DNA of 64,000 nt from Stenotrophomonas maltophilia D457 (GCF_000284595.1 NC_017671.1:310001-374000); one strand, 5' to 3'. Shown: positions 23,120 to 32,434, counted from the stretch's first letter. Translations and numbers: made by a program. The notes: generated from the letters alone by a model not told the origin.

Positions 23120-24781
23120 GTGAATCCGATGCGCGTGTTGCTGCTGTCGTCCTGCCTGTTCGTCGGTGGCCTTGCCCATGCGGCCAACGACCTGCCGGGT
23201 GGCGGCATCGATCCGCAGGCGCTGTCGCGCCATGTGCGCGTTCTGGCGTCGGATGAATTCGAGGGCCGCGCGCCGGCCACCGAGGGTGAAGAGCGCACGG
23301 TGCAGTACCTGATCGAGCAGTTCCGCAGCTACGGCCTGCAGCCCGGCGGCGTGGATGGCAGCTGGGTGCAGCCGGTCCCGTTGGTGCGCGCGCAGCTGGA
23401 CGGCCCGGCCAAGGCCAGCCTGTCGCTGAAGCAGGGCAAGCGTGCGCTGGCCAATGGCGTGGACGTGACCCTGCAGAGCCTGCAGCCGCGCAAGCGCGTG
23501 CAGATCAGGAATGCGCCGCTGGTGTTCGTCGGCTATGGCATCGACGCGCCGGAACGCCAGTGGAACGACTACAAGGACGTGGACCTGCACGGCAAGATCG
23601 CCGTGGTACTGATCAACGATGCCGATTTCGAAGCCGATGCACCGGGCGCATTCGACGGCAAGGCGGTGACCTACTACGGCCGCTGGACCTACAAGTTCGA
23701 GGAAGCCGCACGCCGTGGTGCCGAAGGCGTGCTGATCGTGCACGAGACCGCGCCGGCCGCCTACGGCTGGGCCACGGTGAAGAGCTCGGGCACATCGCCG
23801 CTGTTCGACATCGAGCGCGGCCAGGACGAGGCGATGGCGCAGCACACGCCGCTGCGTGGCTGGATGCAGCGCGAGCTGGCCGAGGCGATTTTCGCCGACG
23901 CCGGCCTCGACTTCGATGCCGAGAAGCGCAAGGCGATGCGCGCCGACTTCCGTCCTGTGGCACTGGACAACGCCAAGCTGAGCGTGGACTTCGCGCTGAA
24001 GCGCGAGCAGGTGGTGACCCGCAACGTGGTGGCCAAGCTGCCCGGTGGCGAGCATGGCGACGAGGCGGTGATCTTCTCTGCGCACTGGGATGCGTTCGGC
24101 ATCGGCCAGCCCGACGCCAAGGGGGACCGCATCCGCCGCGGTGCGATCGACAACGCCACCGGCGTGGCCACGGTGCTGGAGCTGGGTCGGGTGTTCGCTG
24201 CCGGCCCGCAGCCACAGCGCACGCTGTACTTCGTGGCACTGACCGCTGAAGAGAAGGGCCTGCTGGGGGCCAGCTACTATGCTGCGCACCCGCTGGCGCC
24301 GCTGGACAAGACCGCCGCGGTGCTGAACATCGAGATGTTCAGCCCGGATGGCCCGACCCGCGACATCGCGTCGTGGGGCAAAGGCCGGGTCTCGCTGGAA
24401 GGCGACCTGGAACGCGTGGCCAAGGCCCGTGGCCGCAGCTACAGCCCGGACCCGAACCTGGAAGCGGGCTTCTTCTACCGCGCTGACCACTTCGCCTTCG
24501 CCCGCCTGGGCGTGCCGGCAATCACCATCGGCCCGGGCCTGGACAAGCTGGACGGTGGGGTTGAAGCCGGCCGCGCGCTGCGCGAGAAGTACTTCGCCGA
24601 TTGCTACCACCAGGCCTGCGATGCCTGGACGCCGCGCTGGGACCCGAGCGGCCACGCTGCCGATACCCTGCTGGTCTACGATCTGGGCGCGGAGCTGGCC
24701 AACAGCCGCCGCTGGCCGACGTGGGAAAAGGAATCGGAGTTCCGCGGCGCGCGCGACAAGAGCGAAGCGGCCCGCCGCTGA
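23120..24781 (+). CDS. Secreted M28-family zinc aminopeptidase with a PA domain
   Basis: 553 aa. A signal peptide (VLLLSSCLFVGGLAHA) precedes an N-terminal segment, a protease-associated insert (about 150-260) and the M28 catalytic core. Metal and catalytic residues are recognisable: AHWDAFG, the bridging D in DNATG, the general base in TAEEKGLLGA, NIEMFSPDG and the ADHFAF histidine. Such enzymes remove N-terminal residues from peptides in the periplasm or medium. Start is GTG 23120, or ATG 23129 nine bases later; no Shine-Dalgarno decides between them. Confidence 0.9.
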   Translation: MNPMRVLLLSSCLFVGGLAHAANDLPGGGIDPQALSRHVRVLASDEFEGRAPATEGEERTVQYLIEQFRSYGLQPGGVDGSWVQPVPLVRAQLDGPAKASLSLKQGKRALANGVDVTLQSLQPRKRVQIRNAPLVFVGYGIDAPERQWNDYKDVDLHGKIAVVLINDADFEADAPGAFDGKAVTYYGRWTYKFEEAARRGAEGVLIVHETAPAAYGWATVKSSGTSPLFDIERGQDEAMAQHTPLRGWMQRELAEAIFADAGLDFDAEKRKAMRADFRPVALDNAKLSVDFALKREQVVTRNVVAKLPGGEHGDEAVIFSAHWDAFGIGQPDAKGDRIRRGAIDNATGVATVLELGRVFAAGPQPQRTLYFVALTAEEKGLLGASYYAAHPLAPLDKTAAVLNIEMFSPDGPTRDIASWGKGRVSLEGDLERVAKARGRSYSPDPNLEAGFFYRADHFAFARLGVPAITIGPGLDKLDGGVEAGRALREKYFADCYHQACDAWTPRWDPSGHAADTLLVYDLGAELANSRRWPTWEKESEFRGARDKSEAARR

Positions 24782-24782
24782 G

Positions 24783-24937
24783 GTAGTGCCGGCCGCTGGC
24801 CGGCAAGTCCCTGCTCTTTCCGGAGGTTCATGAGGTTGCCGGCCAGCGGCCGGCACTACCAAAAGAAGGTGGCGTTGCCGGCCAGCGGCCGGCACTACCA
24901 AAGGAATGTGGAGGTGTCGGCCAGCGGCCGGCACGAC
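24783..24937. repeat. Four-unit SMAG REP cluster
   Basis: Units at 24783-24806 (GTAG head), 24836-24859, 24875-24898 (both inverted, CTAC tail) and a decayed inverted unit at 24914-24937 (ACGAC in place of ACTAC). All share the GGCCGCTGGCC core. The cluster separates convergent genes. Confidence 0.93.
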
Positions 24938-24947
24938 CGGGTGTTCG

Positions 24948-25280
24948 TCAGCGCCGGCGCAGCAGCTTCCACGCGCCCCAGCCGCTGGCGGCGAGCGCTG
25001 CCAGATAGCACGCCACCATCGTGCGCAGGCCGACCAGCGATCCGCCGTTGACGCCGCGATGCAGGCGCAGTTGCAGCGAGCTGTGGCCGCTGCCCAGGTC
25101 CACTGCCAGCTGCAGCGCCAGTGCGGCGCAGAACAGCAGCAGGGCGATCCCGAAACCGATGCGTGGCCATGCGGCCTGTGCGCTGGGGCGGCGCAGCAGC
25201 CAGGCCAGTGCCGTGGCTGCGGCCAGCGTCACCGCGATCCACATCAGTGGAGGAGCGGGAGACGCAGCGGCCACCGGCAT
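24948..25280 (-). CDS. Small inner-membrane protein of unknown function
   Basis: 110 aa from ATG 25280, or 98 aa from ATG 25244. Three hydrophobic helices are visible (MWIAVTLAAATALAWLL, WPRIGFGIALLLFCAALALQLAVDL, LRTMVACYLAALAASGWGAWKLL). It follows the MHS transporter gene on the same strand by 31 bp and may be co-transcribed with it. No family is recognised. Confidence 0.6.
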   Translation of the reverse strand: MPVAAASPAPPLMWIAVTLAAATALAWLLRRPSAQAAWPRIGFGIALLLFCAALALQLAVDLGSGHSSLQLRLHRGVNGGSLVGLRTMVACYLAALAASGWGAWKLLRRR

Positions 25281-25311
25281 TGCACCGGTGGCCGCGATCA
25301 GGGCAACGCGC

Positions 25312-26646
25312 TTACTTGCGGGTGCCGTCGAGCCAGTTCGGGCCCTTGTTGGTGAGGAAGAACACATAGACCACCAACGATACCGCGATCGTGGCAGTCA
25401 CGTAGAGGGCGAACCAATCGACGTGGCCGGTCTTCAGCGCGCCCTGGTACAGCAGCGGGGCGGTGCCGCCGAACAGCGAGTTGGCCAGCGCATAGCCCAG
25501 GCCCACGCCCAGTGCACGCACGTGGGTGGGGAACAGTTCGGCCTTCACCACCGCGTTGATGGAGGTGTAGCCGGTGAGGATGACGAACGCCAGCGCCAGG
25601 GTCAGGAAGGCCAGGGTGGCGTCATGCTGGTGCGGCAGCTGGGTGATCAGGTACCAGCTGTACAGCACGCCGCCGACGCCGAAGAACACCAGCAGGGTCT
25701 TGCGGCCGATGATGTCCGACAGCCAGCCACCGACCGGCTGCAGCACCATCAGGAAGGCCAGCACGCCCAGATTGATCAGGGTGCCGGTCATCGGGTCGTT
25801 GCCGGCGAAGGCGCTCTGGATCATCTTCGGGCCGTTCACCGAGTAGGTGTAGAAGGCCACGGTGCCGCCGGCGGTGATCAGGAAGCACAGCAGCAGCGGT
25901 CGCCACTGGTGCACGAACAGCTCGTACATCGAGCCGGACTTCTGCGCCTTGCCCTCGCGCGCGGCCTCGATGGACGACTCCGACAGCGACTCGTCCATGC
26001 CACGGCGCAGCCAGAACACCACCACCGCGGCGATGCCGCCGATGCCGAAGGCGATGCGCCAGCCCCACTCGGAGATTTCCGGCTTGCCCCAGAAGGTCAG
26101 CATCAGCAGCAGGGTCAGCTGGGCCAGCACGTGGCCGCCAACCAGGGTGACGTAGTGGAAGGACGACAGGAAGCCGCGGCGGCCGGGAATGGCGGCTTCG
26201 GACATGTAGGTGGCGCTGGCGCCGTACTCGCCACCGGTGGCGAAGCCCTGCAGCAGCCGTGCGAACAGCAGGATGACCGCGGCCCAGATGCCGATGCTGG
26301 CGGCGGTGGGGGTGATGGCGATCAGGAACGAGCACAGCGCCATCAGCGTGACCGAGACGGTCAGCGCCAGGCGGCGGCCATGGCGGTCGGCGAATCGGCC
26401 GAAGAACCAGGCGCCGATCGGGCGCATCAGGAAGGTCGCGGCGAAGATCGCCCACACGTACATCGTGGAGTTCTTGTCGTCGGGCGAGAAGAACTGCGAT
26501 TCGAAGTACACGGCGAACACCGAGTACACGTAGACGTCGTACCACTCCACCAGGTTGCCGGCGGAGCCTTTGAGGGTGTTGGAGATCGACCGCCGCAGGG
26601 CGGCGCGGTCGTTCGCGGGGACAGCAGGTTGGGGCGTGGTGCTCAT
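25312..26646 (-). CDS. MHS-family major facilitator (dicarboxylate/alpha-ketoglutarate permease-like)
   Basis: 444 aa with twelve predicted transmembrane helices. The MHS-subfamily signatures are present: NLVEWYDVYVYSVFAVYF in helix 1, GRFADRHGRRLALT in the first cytoplasmic loop, RLLQGFATGGEYGASATYMSEAA in helix 4 and GWLSDIIGRKTLL in the second half. The pattern resembles KgtP (alpha-ketoglutarate:proton symport), but closely related members carry citrate, proline or shikimate, so the substrate is provisional. Start ATG 26646 precedes a short hydrophilic N-terminus. Confidence 0.88.
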   Translation of the reverse strand: MSTTPQPAVPANDRAALRRSISNTLKGSAGNLVEWYDVYVYSVFAVYFESQFFSPDDKNSTMYVWAIFAATFLMRPIGAWFFGRFADRHGRRLALTVSVTLMALCSFLIAITPTAASIGIWAAVILLFARLLQGFATGGEYGASATYMSEAAIPGRRGFLSSFHYVTLVGGHVLAQLTLLLMLTFWGKPEISEWGWRIAFGIGGIAAVVVFWLRRGMDESLSESSIEAAREGKAQKSGSMYELFVHQWRPLLLCFLITAGGTVAFYTYSVNGPKMIQSAFAGNDPMTGTLINLGVLAFLMVLQPVGGWLSDIIGRKTLLVFFGVGGVLYSWYLITQLPHQHDATLAFLTLALAFVILTGYTSINAVVKAELFPTHVRALGVGLGYALANSLFGGTAPLLYQGALKTGHVDWFALYVTATIAVSLVVYVFFLTNKGPNWLDGTRK

Positions 26647-26869
26647 CTGGGTGGGAATCCTCGATGCGGCGCGTCCGTGCGCAGGGAAAACGGCGCCCGG
26701 CCTTGGGGCGGCGCGGCCGGGCAGCCCTCTTGGTACTGCATCGACCGTCAACACGGGGTAGCAGACCAGAGCAGGGTGCATGGATGGATGACAGCGTGCC
26801 ACCGCATGGGGTCCCGGACCATACTCAAAACGTCCTAGAATCCGCCTTCCCCCGGCTCCCTGGTGTGTC

Positions 26870-27775
26870 ATGTCGGCTCCCCCCTCTTCGTCTGCGGCTG
26901 CCCCCCCGGGTGGCCTTGTCGCGCTGGCACTGCTGCTGGTCTACGTGGTCTGGGGCTCGACCTACCTGGGCATCGCCAAGGCCCTGCACGGCGGCGCACT
27001 GCCGCTGACGATGGTCTCCGGCAGCCGCTTCATCATTGCCGGCGGCCTGATGTTCCTGGCGCTGCGCCTGTTCTGGAAGCTGCCGAACCCGACCCTGCGG
27101 CAATGGCGCAACCTGGTCATCATGGGCGTGACCATGCTGGTGCTGGGCAACGGCATGGTGGTGCTGGCCGAGCGCGAGGTGTCCTCGGGCCTGGCCGCCA
27201 CCGCGGTGGCCTCGGTGCCGCTGTGGATGGCACTGTTCTCGGCGCTGCGCGGGCAGCATGCCAGCCGCGGTGAGTGGCTGGGCATCGTCATCGGCTTCCT
27301 CGGTGTGGTCTGGCTCAATGCCGGCAGCAGCCTGACCGCCTCGCCGACCGGGCTGGTGCTGCTGCTGATCGCGCCGATCGGCTGGGCCTTCGGTTCGGTG
27401 TGGGCACGCGGGCTGGACCTGCCGGGCCCGTTCATGACCGCGGCCGGGCAGATGATCTGCGGTGGCGTGCTGCTGGTGCTGATCGGCCTGGCGGTCGGCG
27501 AGCGCCCGAGCACGCTGCCCGATACCGGTGGCCTGCTGGCGATGGCGTACCTGTGCGTGTTCGGCTCCATCGTCGCGTTCACTGCCTACGTGTGGCTGCT
27601 GCAGAACGTGCGTCCGGCGCTGGCCGGCAGCTATGCGTACGTCAACCCGGTGATCGCGGTGCTGCTCGGCGCGCTGCTCAACGGTGAACGCTTCGGCTGG
27701 CGCGACCTGCTGGCGATGGCGGTGATTCTCCTGGGTGTGGTGGTACTGACGATGGCAAGGACGCGAAAGAGATGA
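26870..27775 (+). CDS. EamA-family drug/metabolite transporter (YedA-like)
   Basis: 301 aa with ten predicted transmembrane helices and two EamA repeats (about 17-148 and 160-296). YVVWGSTYLGIAKALHGGALPLTMVSGSRF near the N-terminus and NPVIAVLLGALLNGE near the C-terminus are typical of the YedA branch, thought to export metabolites. It overlaps the following rarD gene by four bases (ATGA), so the two permeases are translationally coupled. Confidence 0.88.
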   Translation: MSAPPSSSAAAPPGGLVALALLLVYVVWGSTYLGIAKALHGGALPLTMVSGSRFIIAGGLMFLALRLFWKLPNPTLRQWRNLVIMGVTMLVLGNGMVVLAEREVSSGLAATAVASVPLWMALFSALRGQHASRGEWLGIVIGFLGVVWLNAGSSLTASPTGLVLLLIAPIGWAFGSVWARGLDLPGPFMTAAGQMICGGVLLVLIGLAVGERPSTLPDTGGLLAMAYLCVFGSIVAFTAYVWLLQNVRPALAGSYAYVNPVIAVLLGALLNGERFGWRDLLAMAVILLGVVVLTMARTRKR

Positions 27776-28668
27776 GCATGGACGAGAAAGAACAACGCCG
27801 GGGCCTGCTGGTCACCGCGTCCACCTTCGTGATCTGGGGCCTGGTGCCGGTGTACTGGCACCTGCTCAACGAGGTGCCTTCGTTCCAGATCATCGCCCAC
27901 CGCATCATCTGGAGCACCGTGCTGGTGCTGGGCTGGCTGCTGATCAGCTCGCGCCTGGGCTGGTGGCAGAAGATCGCCGCGCAGCCGCGCGCGCTGCCGA
28001 TCCTGCTGGTGTCGAGCCTGACCATCGCCTTCAACTGGGGCCTGTACATCTGGGCGGTCAACGCCGGTCATGTCATCGAGACCAGCCTGGGCTACTTCAT
28101 CAACCCGCTGGTGAACGTGCTGCTGGGCGTGCTGGTGCTGAAGGAACGCCTGCGCCGCCTGCAATGGGTGGCGGTGGCGATGGCGGCGGTGGGCGTGGCC
28201 TGGCTGACCATCGACGCCGGCACACCGCCGTGGATCGCGCTTGGCCTGGCTTGTTCGTTCGGCCTGTATGGCCTGCTGCGCAAGCTGGTCTCGGTCGACC
28301 CGGTGGCCGGCCTAGGCGTGGAAAGCATGTACCTGTTCCTGCCGGCGCTGGCCTTCGCGATCTGGGCGGAAAACGGCCATGGCGGTGCGTTCTTCCATGG
28401 CTGGGGCTGGCGCAACGACCTGCTGCTGATCTTCGGTGGCGCAGTCACCGCCGTACCGCTGATCGGCTTTGCCTACGGCGTGAAGCGCATTCCGCTGTCG
28501 CTGGTCGGCATCCTGCAGTACATCGCACCGAGCCTGCAGCTGCTGCTGGGCGTGTTCTTCTTCCACGAAGCGTTCGATACCGCCAAGGCGATCGGTTTTG
28601 CCGCGATCTGGGCCGGCCTGATCCTGTTCGTCGGCGACAACATCCGCACGATGCGCGCCAAGCGCTAG
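27772..28668 (+). CDS. rarD: EamA-family permease RarD
   Basis: 298 aa, ten helices. RarD hallmarks: RRGLLVTASTFVIWGLVPVYW at the start, FQIIAHRIIWS, FNWGLYIWAVNAGHVIETSLGYFINPLVNVLLGV and SLVGILQYIAPSLQLLLGVF. RarD homologues are linked to chloramphenicol sensitivity and export of small molecules, but the natural substrate is unknown. It is coupled to the upstream EamA gene by the ATGA overlap. Confidence 0.9.
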   Translation: MSMDEKEQRRGLLVTASTFVIWGLVPVYWHLLNEVPSFQIIAHRIIWSTVLVLGWLLISSRLGWWQKIAAQPRALPILLVSSLTIAFNWGLYIWAVNAGHVIETSLGYFINPLVNVLLGVLVLKERLRRLQWVAVAMAAVGVAWLTIDAGTPPWIALGLACSFGLYGLLRKLVSVDPVAGLGVESMYLFLPALAFAIWAENGHGGAFFHGWGWRNDLLLIFGGAVTAVPLIGFAYGVKRIPLSLVGILQYIAPSLQLLLGVFFFHEAFDTAKAIGFAAIWAGLILFVGDNIRTMRAKR

Positions 28669-28683
28669 CGCCGGCGGGGCTGC

Positions 28684-28778
28684 GGGGTCGGATCCCTCCG
28701 CAACGCGGAGGGCTCTGACCCTGTTCTATCCGTCGCGTGGGGTCAGAGCCCTTCGCAGGGCGAAGGGATCCGACCCGC
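28684..28778. repeat. Inverted-repeat pair of the GGGTCAGAGCCC type
   Basis: Two hairpins with mirrored ends: a left unit from GGGGTCGGATCCC to GGGCTCTGACCC, and a right unit from GGGTCAGAGCCC to GGGATCCGACCC. The two are complementary to each other as well as internally. A related single hairpin occurs at 58764-58806. The motif lacks a GTAG head and is a second short-repeat family in this genome. Confidence 0.85.
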
Positions 28779-28787
28779 TTCCACCCA

Positions 28788-28821
28788 AAAAAGAACGGCG
28801 CCCCGAGGGGCGCCGTTCTGC
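28788..28821 (-). terminator. Intrinsic terminator for the TonB-dependent receptor gene
   Basis: AGAACGGCGCCCC (28794-28806) pairs over 13 bp with GGGGCGCCGTTCT (28809-28821). On the minus strand it is followed by a run of six T, matching the end of the receptor gene at 28876. Confidence 0.9.
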
Positions 28822-28875
28822 TTCCGTCCACGGCCAGGAGAGAGGGATGGCCGTGGCGGGAAGGCGGTTGCAGGC

Positions 28876-31701
28876 TTAGAAGCGCTGCTGGTACTTCATG
28901 TACATGAAGCGGCCGATGTCGAAGCCACCGTAGTAGGTGAAGCTGCTGTTCGGCTGGCTGTACATGATCGGACCCTGGTGGTTGAACACGTTGTTCACGC
29001 CCAGCGACACGGTGCCATCCCACGGCAGGCTGTAACGCACCTGCAGGTCGTGGAAGGTGTTGGAGCCCACCTTGTTGGTCGGCGACGCGCTGGTGTACGA
29101 CGAGTTGAAGCCCGGCATGTTGCACTCATCCATGTACGAGCACTTCTCCTTCATGCTGGAGTAGTAGCGCGCGGTCCAGCCGATGCCGAGGTCGCCGTAC
29201 TGCCAATCCAGATTGAAGGTGGAGCGCACGCGGAAGTCGCCGGCCCAACCGGTACGCTGTTCCACCGGGGTGGTGGCGGCGCTGTCGTTGCGCTGCTCCA
29301 GGTAGTCGGTGTAGGTGGTGTTCCAGTTGACGGCGAACTTGCCGAACGCGGTTTCCGGCAGGCGGTAGCGCACGTTGATGTCATAGCCGGCGGTTTCGCG
29401 GTAGCCCGCGTTGACCAGCGAGCGGTCCAGCGAGTTGACCTGGCCGTTGCTGCCACGGGTGAAGCGGCCGCAGGCGGCATCCGAACCCTGCACGTAGCAC
29501 TGTTCCAGGATGTTGGTGGCCGACTCACCGACGATGGCGTTGTCGATGCGGATCTTCCACCAGTCCAGGCTGACGTCCAGGCCCTGCACGAAGTCCGGGC
29601 TGTAGACCAGGCCGACGGTCCAGGTCTTGGCGGTTTCCGGCTTCAGGCCCGGGTTGGAGCCCGAGCTGAAATCGGTGGTGGCCTGCTGGCCGGGCTTGGT
29701 GGCCACGCTGCCATCGCTGTTGAGCTGGCGGAAGTTGGCCGGCACCTTCAGCGCCTGGCAGCGGGCAGCGACGGTCGGGCTGGTGGCGGCGGTACCGAAG
29801 GAGGTATCGCACGGATCGGTGAACGAGTCGCGGCTGCTGACGGTGCCGCCGTACAGGTCATCCACGGTCGGCGCACGGAAGCCGGTGCCGTAGGTGGCGC
29901 GCACCAGCAGGCTGTCGATCGGCTTCCACTTCAGGCCGAACTTGCTGTTGGTGGTCGAACCGAAGTTGTTGTAGTCCGAGTAGCGGCCGGCCATGTCCAG
30001 CGACAGTTCGCGGGCGAACGGCAGGTCGGCCAGCAGCGGCACCTGCAGTTCCAGGTAGACCTCGTTGAGCGAGTAGTTGCCGCGGGTCGGCTGGCCGCTG
30101 GTGCCGGCGATCTCGCCCTTCTGCACCATCGTGTCCGGAGTGTAGCCGGCTTCTTCGCTGCGGTGCTCGAAGCCCATCGCGGCCAGGATGTCGCCGGCCG
30201 GCAGGGTGAACAGCGAGCCGGAGATGTTGCCGCTGGCGACCTTGGTGGTGCTCTGCATCTTGTCGACGAAGCGGGTGAACAGGTAGTCCTGCACGTCCTG
30301 GTTGCTCAGCGAGCCGGGTCCGGTGTAACCCATCGGGGCGGCCGGGTTCCACGGCACGCAGCCGGCGATCACCGCGCCCGGCGCACCGCAGCGGGCCACG
30401 TTGCCGTCCATGAAGGACGGGCCGACGGCCAGGTTGACGTGCGGCTGGTACATGCTGCCGGTACCGATGCGCTCGCCTTCGTTGCGGTTGTACATGTAGC
30501 TGACGTTCCAGTCCCAGTACCGCGAACCGGTTTCGAAGCTGCCTTCCAGACCAATGCTGGCGCGCTTGGTTTCCAGGTTGTTCTCGGTGCCGCGCGGCAG
30601 TTCCTCGGTACGGTGCGCGAACAGCGCATCCTGGCCCCACAGGTTGAACGCGCTGTCCTTGGACAGGGCGGCACGGCTGCCATTGCGGGCCTGCGCGGCG
30701 CTGACCGAGTACGGGTAACCGGCCAGGTGCTTGGTCGACTCGCGCTTGCTGTACAACGCGTCGGCGACGATGCGCAGGTTGTCGGTGATCGAGAAGCCAC
30801 CGTTGGCGAACACCGAGGTGCGTTCCAGGCCGGTCAGCAGGCTCATGTTCGACTTGGTGTTGGCACCATCAGCCGGGTCCGGCGCATGGAAGTTGCCGGC
30901 CTTGCCCGGGTCGCCGCCCGGGCCCACCGTCAGGTTCTTGCCACCGACGGTGACGTAGCCCCACGGGGTATTGCCATTGAGGCCATCGTTGGGGTGGCGC
31001 GGGCCGTTGGTGTAACGGCTGAACGCGCGGTCCTTGCCCAGCACCTCATCTTCCTTGGTGCGCTCGGCGCCCACGCTGAACCAGCCGCGCTCGAAGGTCT
31101 TGCCGAAGGTCGCGCTGTAGGCGCGCTTCTGGCCGTCACCCTGGCCGTACTGGCCGACATAGACGCTGGCTTCGCCACCATCGAAATTCTTGCGGGTGAT
31201 GATGTTGACCACGCCGGCGATGGCATCGGAGCCGTACAGCGCGGAGGCGCCGTCGGTCAGCACTTCCACGCGCTCGACGATGGACGACGGGATCGAGGCC
31301 AGGTCGGAGTAACCGCCGGCGCTGATGCCCATGCGGCGGCCGTCGATGAGCACCAGGCTGCGTTCCGGGCCCAGGTTGCGCAGGCTGACGTACATGCCGC
31401 CGAAGTCGCGCGAGGAGGTCAGCGACGAGGCGCGGCTCATGCTCGGCGCACCGGCGGCAGGAATGTCCTGCAGGATGTCAGCGACGTTGACGTAGCCCTT
31501 CTTCTCGATATCGGCGCGGTTGAGCGCGACCACCGGCTGTGCGGTTTCGACACTGGCCTGGCGGATGCGCGAGCCGGTGATTTCGATGCGGTCGAGGTTG
31601 GTCGGGGTATCGCCGGCGCTCTGTGCGAAGGCGGGGGTGGTGCAGCTGGCGGCCAGCGCGATGACGATCGCGTTGCGCAGCGGATTGGTTTTCAGGGACA
31701 T
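28876..31701 (-). CDS. TonB-dependent outer-membrane receptor
   Basis: 941 aa. A signal peptide (RNAIVIALAASCTTPAFA) precedes an N-terminal plug domain (IEITGSRIR, RADIEKKGYVNVADILQDIP, LVLIDGRRMGIS) and a C-terminal beta barrel ending MYMKYQQRF with the terminal aromatic residue used for BAM insertion. The plug and barrel resemble the large Xanthomonadaceae receptors for oligosaccharides or peptides rather than siderophore receptors, but the ligand is not predictable. ATG 31701 gives the standard MSLKTNPLRN start. A terminator-like hairpin lies between the ATG and the probable promoter. Confidence 0.92.
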   Translation of the reverse strand: MSLKTNPLRNAIVIALAASCTTPAFAQSAGDTPTNLDRIEITGSRIRQASVETAQPVVALNRADIEKKGYVNVADILQDIPAAGAPSMSRASSLTSSRDFGGMYVSLRNLGPERSLVLIDGRRMGISAGGYSDLASIPSSIVERVEVLTDGASALYGSDAIAGVVNIITRKNFDGGEASVYVGQYGQGDGQKRAYSATFGKTFERGWFSVGAERTKEDEVLGKDRAFSRYTNGPRHPNDGLNGNTPWGYVTVGGKNLTVGPGGDPGKAGNFHAPDPADGANTKSNMSLLTGLERTSVFANGGFSITDNLRIVADALYSKRESTKHLAGYPYSVSAAQARNGSRAALSKDSAFNLWGQDALFAHRTEELPRGTENNLETKRASIGLEGSFETGSRYWDWNVSYMYNRNEGERIGTGSMYQPHVNLAVGPSFMDGNVARCGAPGAVIAGCVPWNPAAPMGYTGPGSLSNQDVQDYLFTRFVDKMQSTTKVASGNISGSLFTLPAGDILAAMGFEHRSEEAGYTPDTMVQKGEIAGTSGQPTRGNYSLNEVYLELQVPLLADLPFARELSLDMAGRYSDYNNFGSTTNSKFGLKWKPIDSLLVRATYGTGFRAPTVDDLYGGTVSSRDSFTDPCDTSFGTAATSPTVAARCQALKVPANFRQLNSDGSVATKPGQQATTDFSSGSNPGLKPETAKTWTVGLVYSPDFVQGLDVSLDWWKIRIDNAIVGESATNILEQCYVQGSDAACGRFTRGSNGQVNSLDRSLVNAGYRETAGYDINVRYRLPETAFGKFAVNWNTTYTDYLEQRNDSAATTPVEQRTGWAGDFRVRSTFNLDWQYGDLGIGWTARYYSSMKEKCSYMDECNMPGFNSSYTSASPTNKVGSNTFHDLQVRYSLPWDGTVSLGVNNVFNHQGPIMYSQPNSSFTYYGGFDIGRFMYMKYQQRF

Positions 31702-32059
31702 CCGTGAAATCTCGTGTTTCAGTAAAAACAAGCGCCCGTTCTATGGGCGCGTGGGGTGCTGCAAACCAACGTGGGGGGCGCGATTCTAGAATGTTTCCAT
31801 TCGTAACTGTTTGTCTCGGCGCCGCTGGAAGTGCGCGAAAATGAATCGCAACCAACAATCCACAGATGGGCTGTGCGCAGCGTCACGCGCGCTGCGTTTG
31901 CGATGGGCAGAGGCATCGATAGCGGCACGAAGCTGGCACGCTTGAGTGGTTGCGACAACGCGTCGCAGTACGCGCTTGTATGCAGGCGCGCAGCCGTTGT
32001 GATGCACCTGCCCGCATGAAATGCTCTTCGCCTTGTCATCGAAGGCAGGAGACGAAGGA
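31702..32059. other. 358-bp divergent intergenic region
   Basis: It separates the receptor gene (minus) from the YrhB-like gene (plus). It contains the hairpin at 31724-31750 and AT-richer sequence near 31780-31850 that could hold the receptor promoter (ATTCTAGAATG is a small palindrome at about 31784-31794). A short open frame here has no ribosome site or family and is not called. Confidence 0.5.
31724..31750 (-). terminator. Terminator-like hairpin in the receptor leader
   Basis: On the minus strand GCGCCC-ATAGAAC-GGGCGC is followed by TTGTTTTT, 22 bases before the receptor ATG. It has the form of an intrinsic terminator and so may attenuate the receptor transcript, or end an upstream short RNA. 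The stem is only 6 bp. Confidence 0.5.
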
Positions 32060-32338
32060 ATGATCCAGCTTGAAGAAGCACGCCGTCGCGTGGAGGCTGC
32101 ACTTGCCAGCGACGATGAGCCGGTTGCCATCACGCATGAGCACGAAGTGGTCGAAGGCTGGCTGTTCTGCTTCCAGTCGCTGCGCTACCTGCAATCCGGC
32201 GAAATCTCGGATGCATTGGCCGGCAATGGGCCGATCTTCGTCGACCGGCACACAGGCGAGCAGCACGCGCTGGGCACGGCGTATCCGCCCGAGGAGGTCC
32301 TTCGCCAGCATCTGGCCGCGCGCGGCCCCGCCGTCTGA
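32060..32338 (+). CDS. YrhB/Imm35-like immunity-type protein
   Basis: 92 aa, soluble. It matches the YrhB/Imm35 pattern: an N-terminal helix (IQLEEARRRVEAALA), then strand motifs EGWLFCFQSLRYLQSG, GNGPIFVDRHTGEQHALGTAYPPEEV. This fold occurs as immunity proteins in polymorphic toxin loci and also as stand-alone proteins. A GAAGGA ribosome site precedes ATG 32060. No toxin gene lies nearby on either side, so the cognate, if any, has been lost or lies elsewhere. Confidence 0.78.
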   Translation: MIQLEEARRRVEAALASDDEPVAITHEHEVVEGWLFCFQSLRYLQSGEISDALAGNGPIFVDRHTGEQHALGTAYPPEEVLRQHLAARGPAV

Positions 32339-32374
32339 TGCTGCGGCGGCGGATTTCTGAGTTCGGCAACGTGA

Positions 32375-32403
32375 AAGGGACGGAGCCTTCGCTCCGTCCC
32401 CTT
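32375..32403. terminator. Bidirectional intrinsic terminator
   Basis: GGGACGGAGC and GCTCCGTCCC form a 10-bp stem with a 4-nt loop between the YrhB-like gene and the export operon, which converge on it. Short A and T flanks are present on the two sides. Confidence 0.7.
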
Positions 32404-32434
32404 GCGTGATGCGCAGTCCACCGCTGCGCGATGC

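Noticed and set aside
24783..24937. CRISPR array
   Set aside because: The repeated units are palindromic SMAG REPs in mixed orientation with irregular spacing and no uniform spacers; no cas genes are present.
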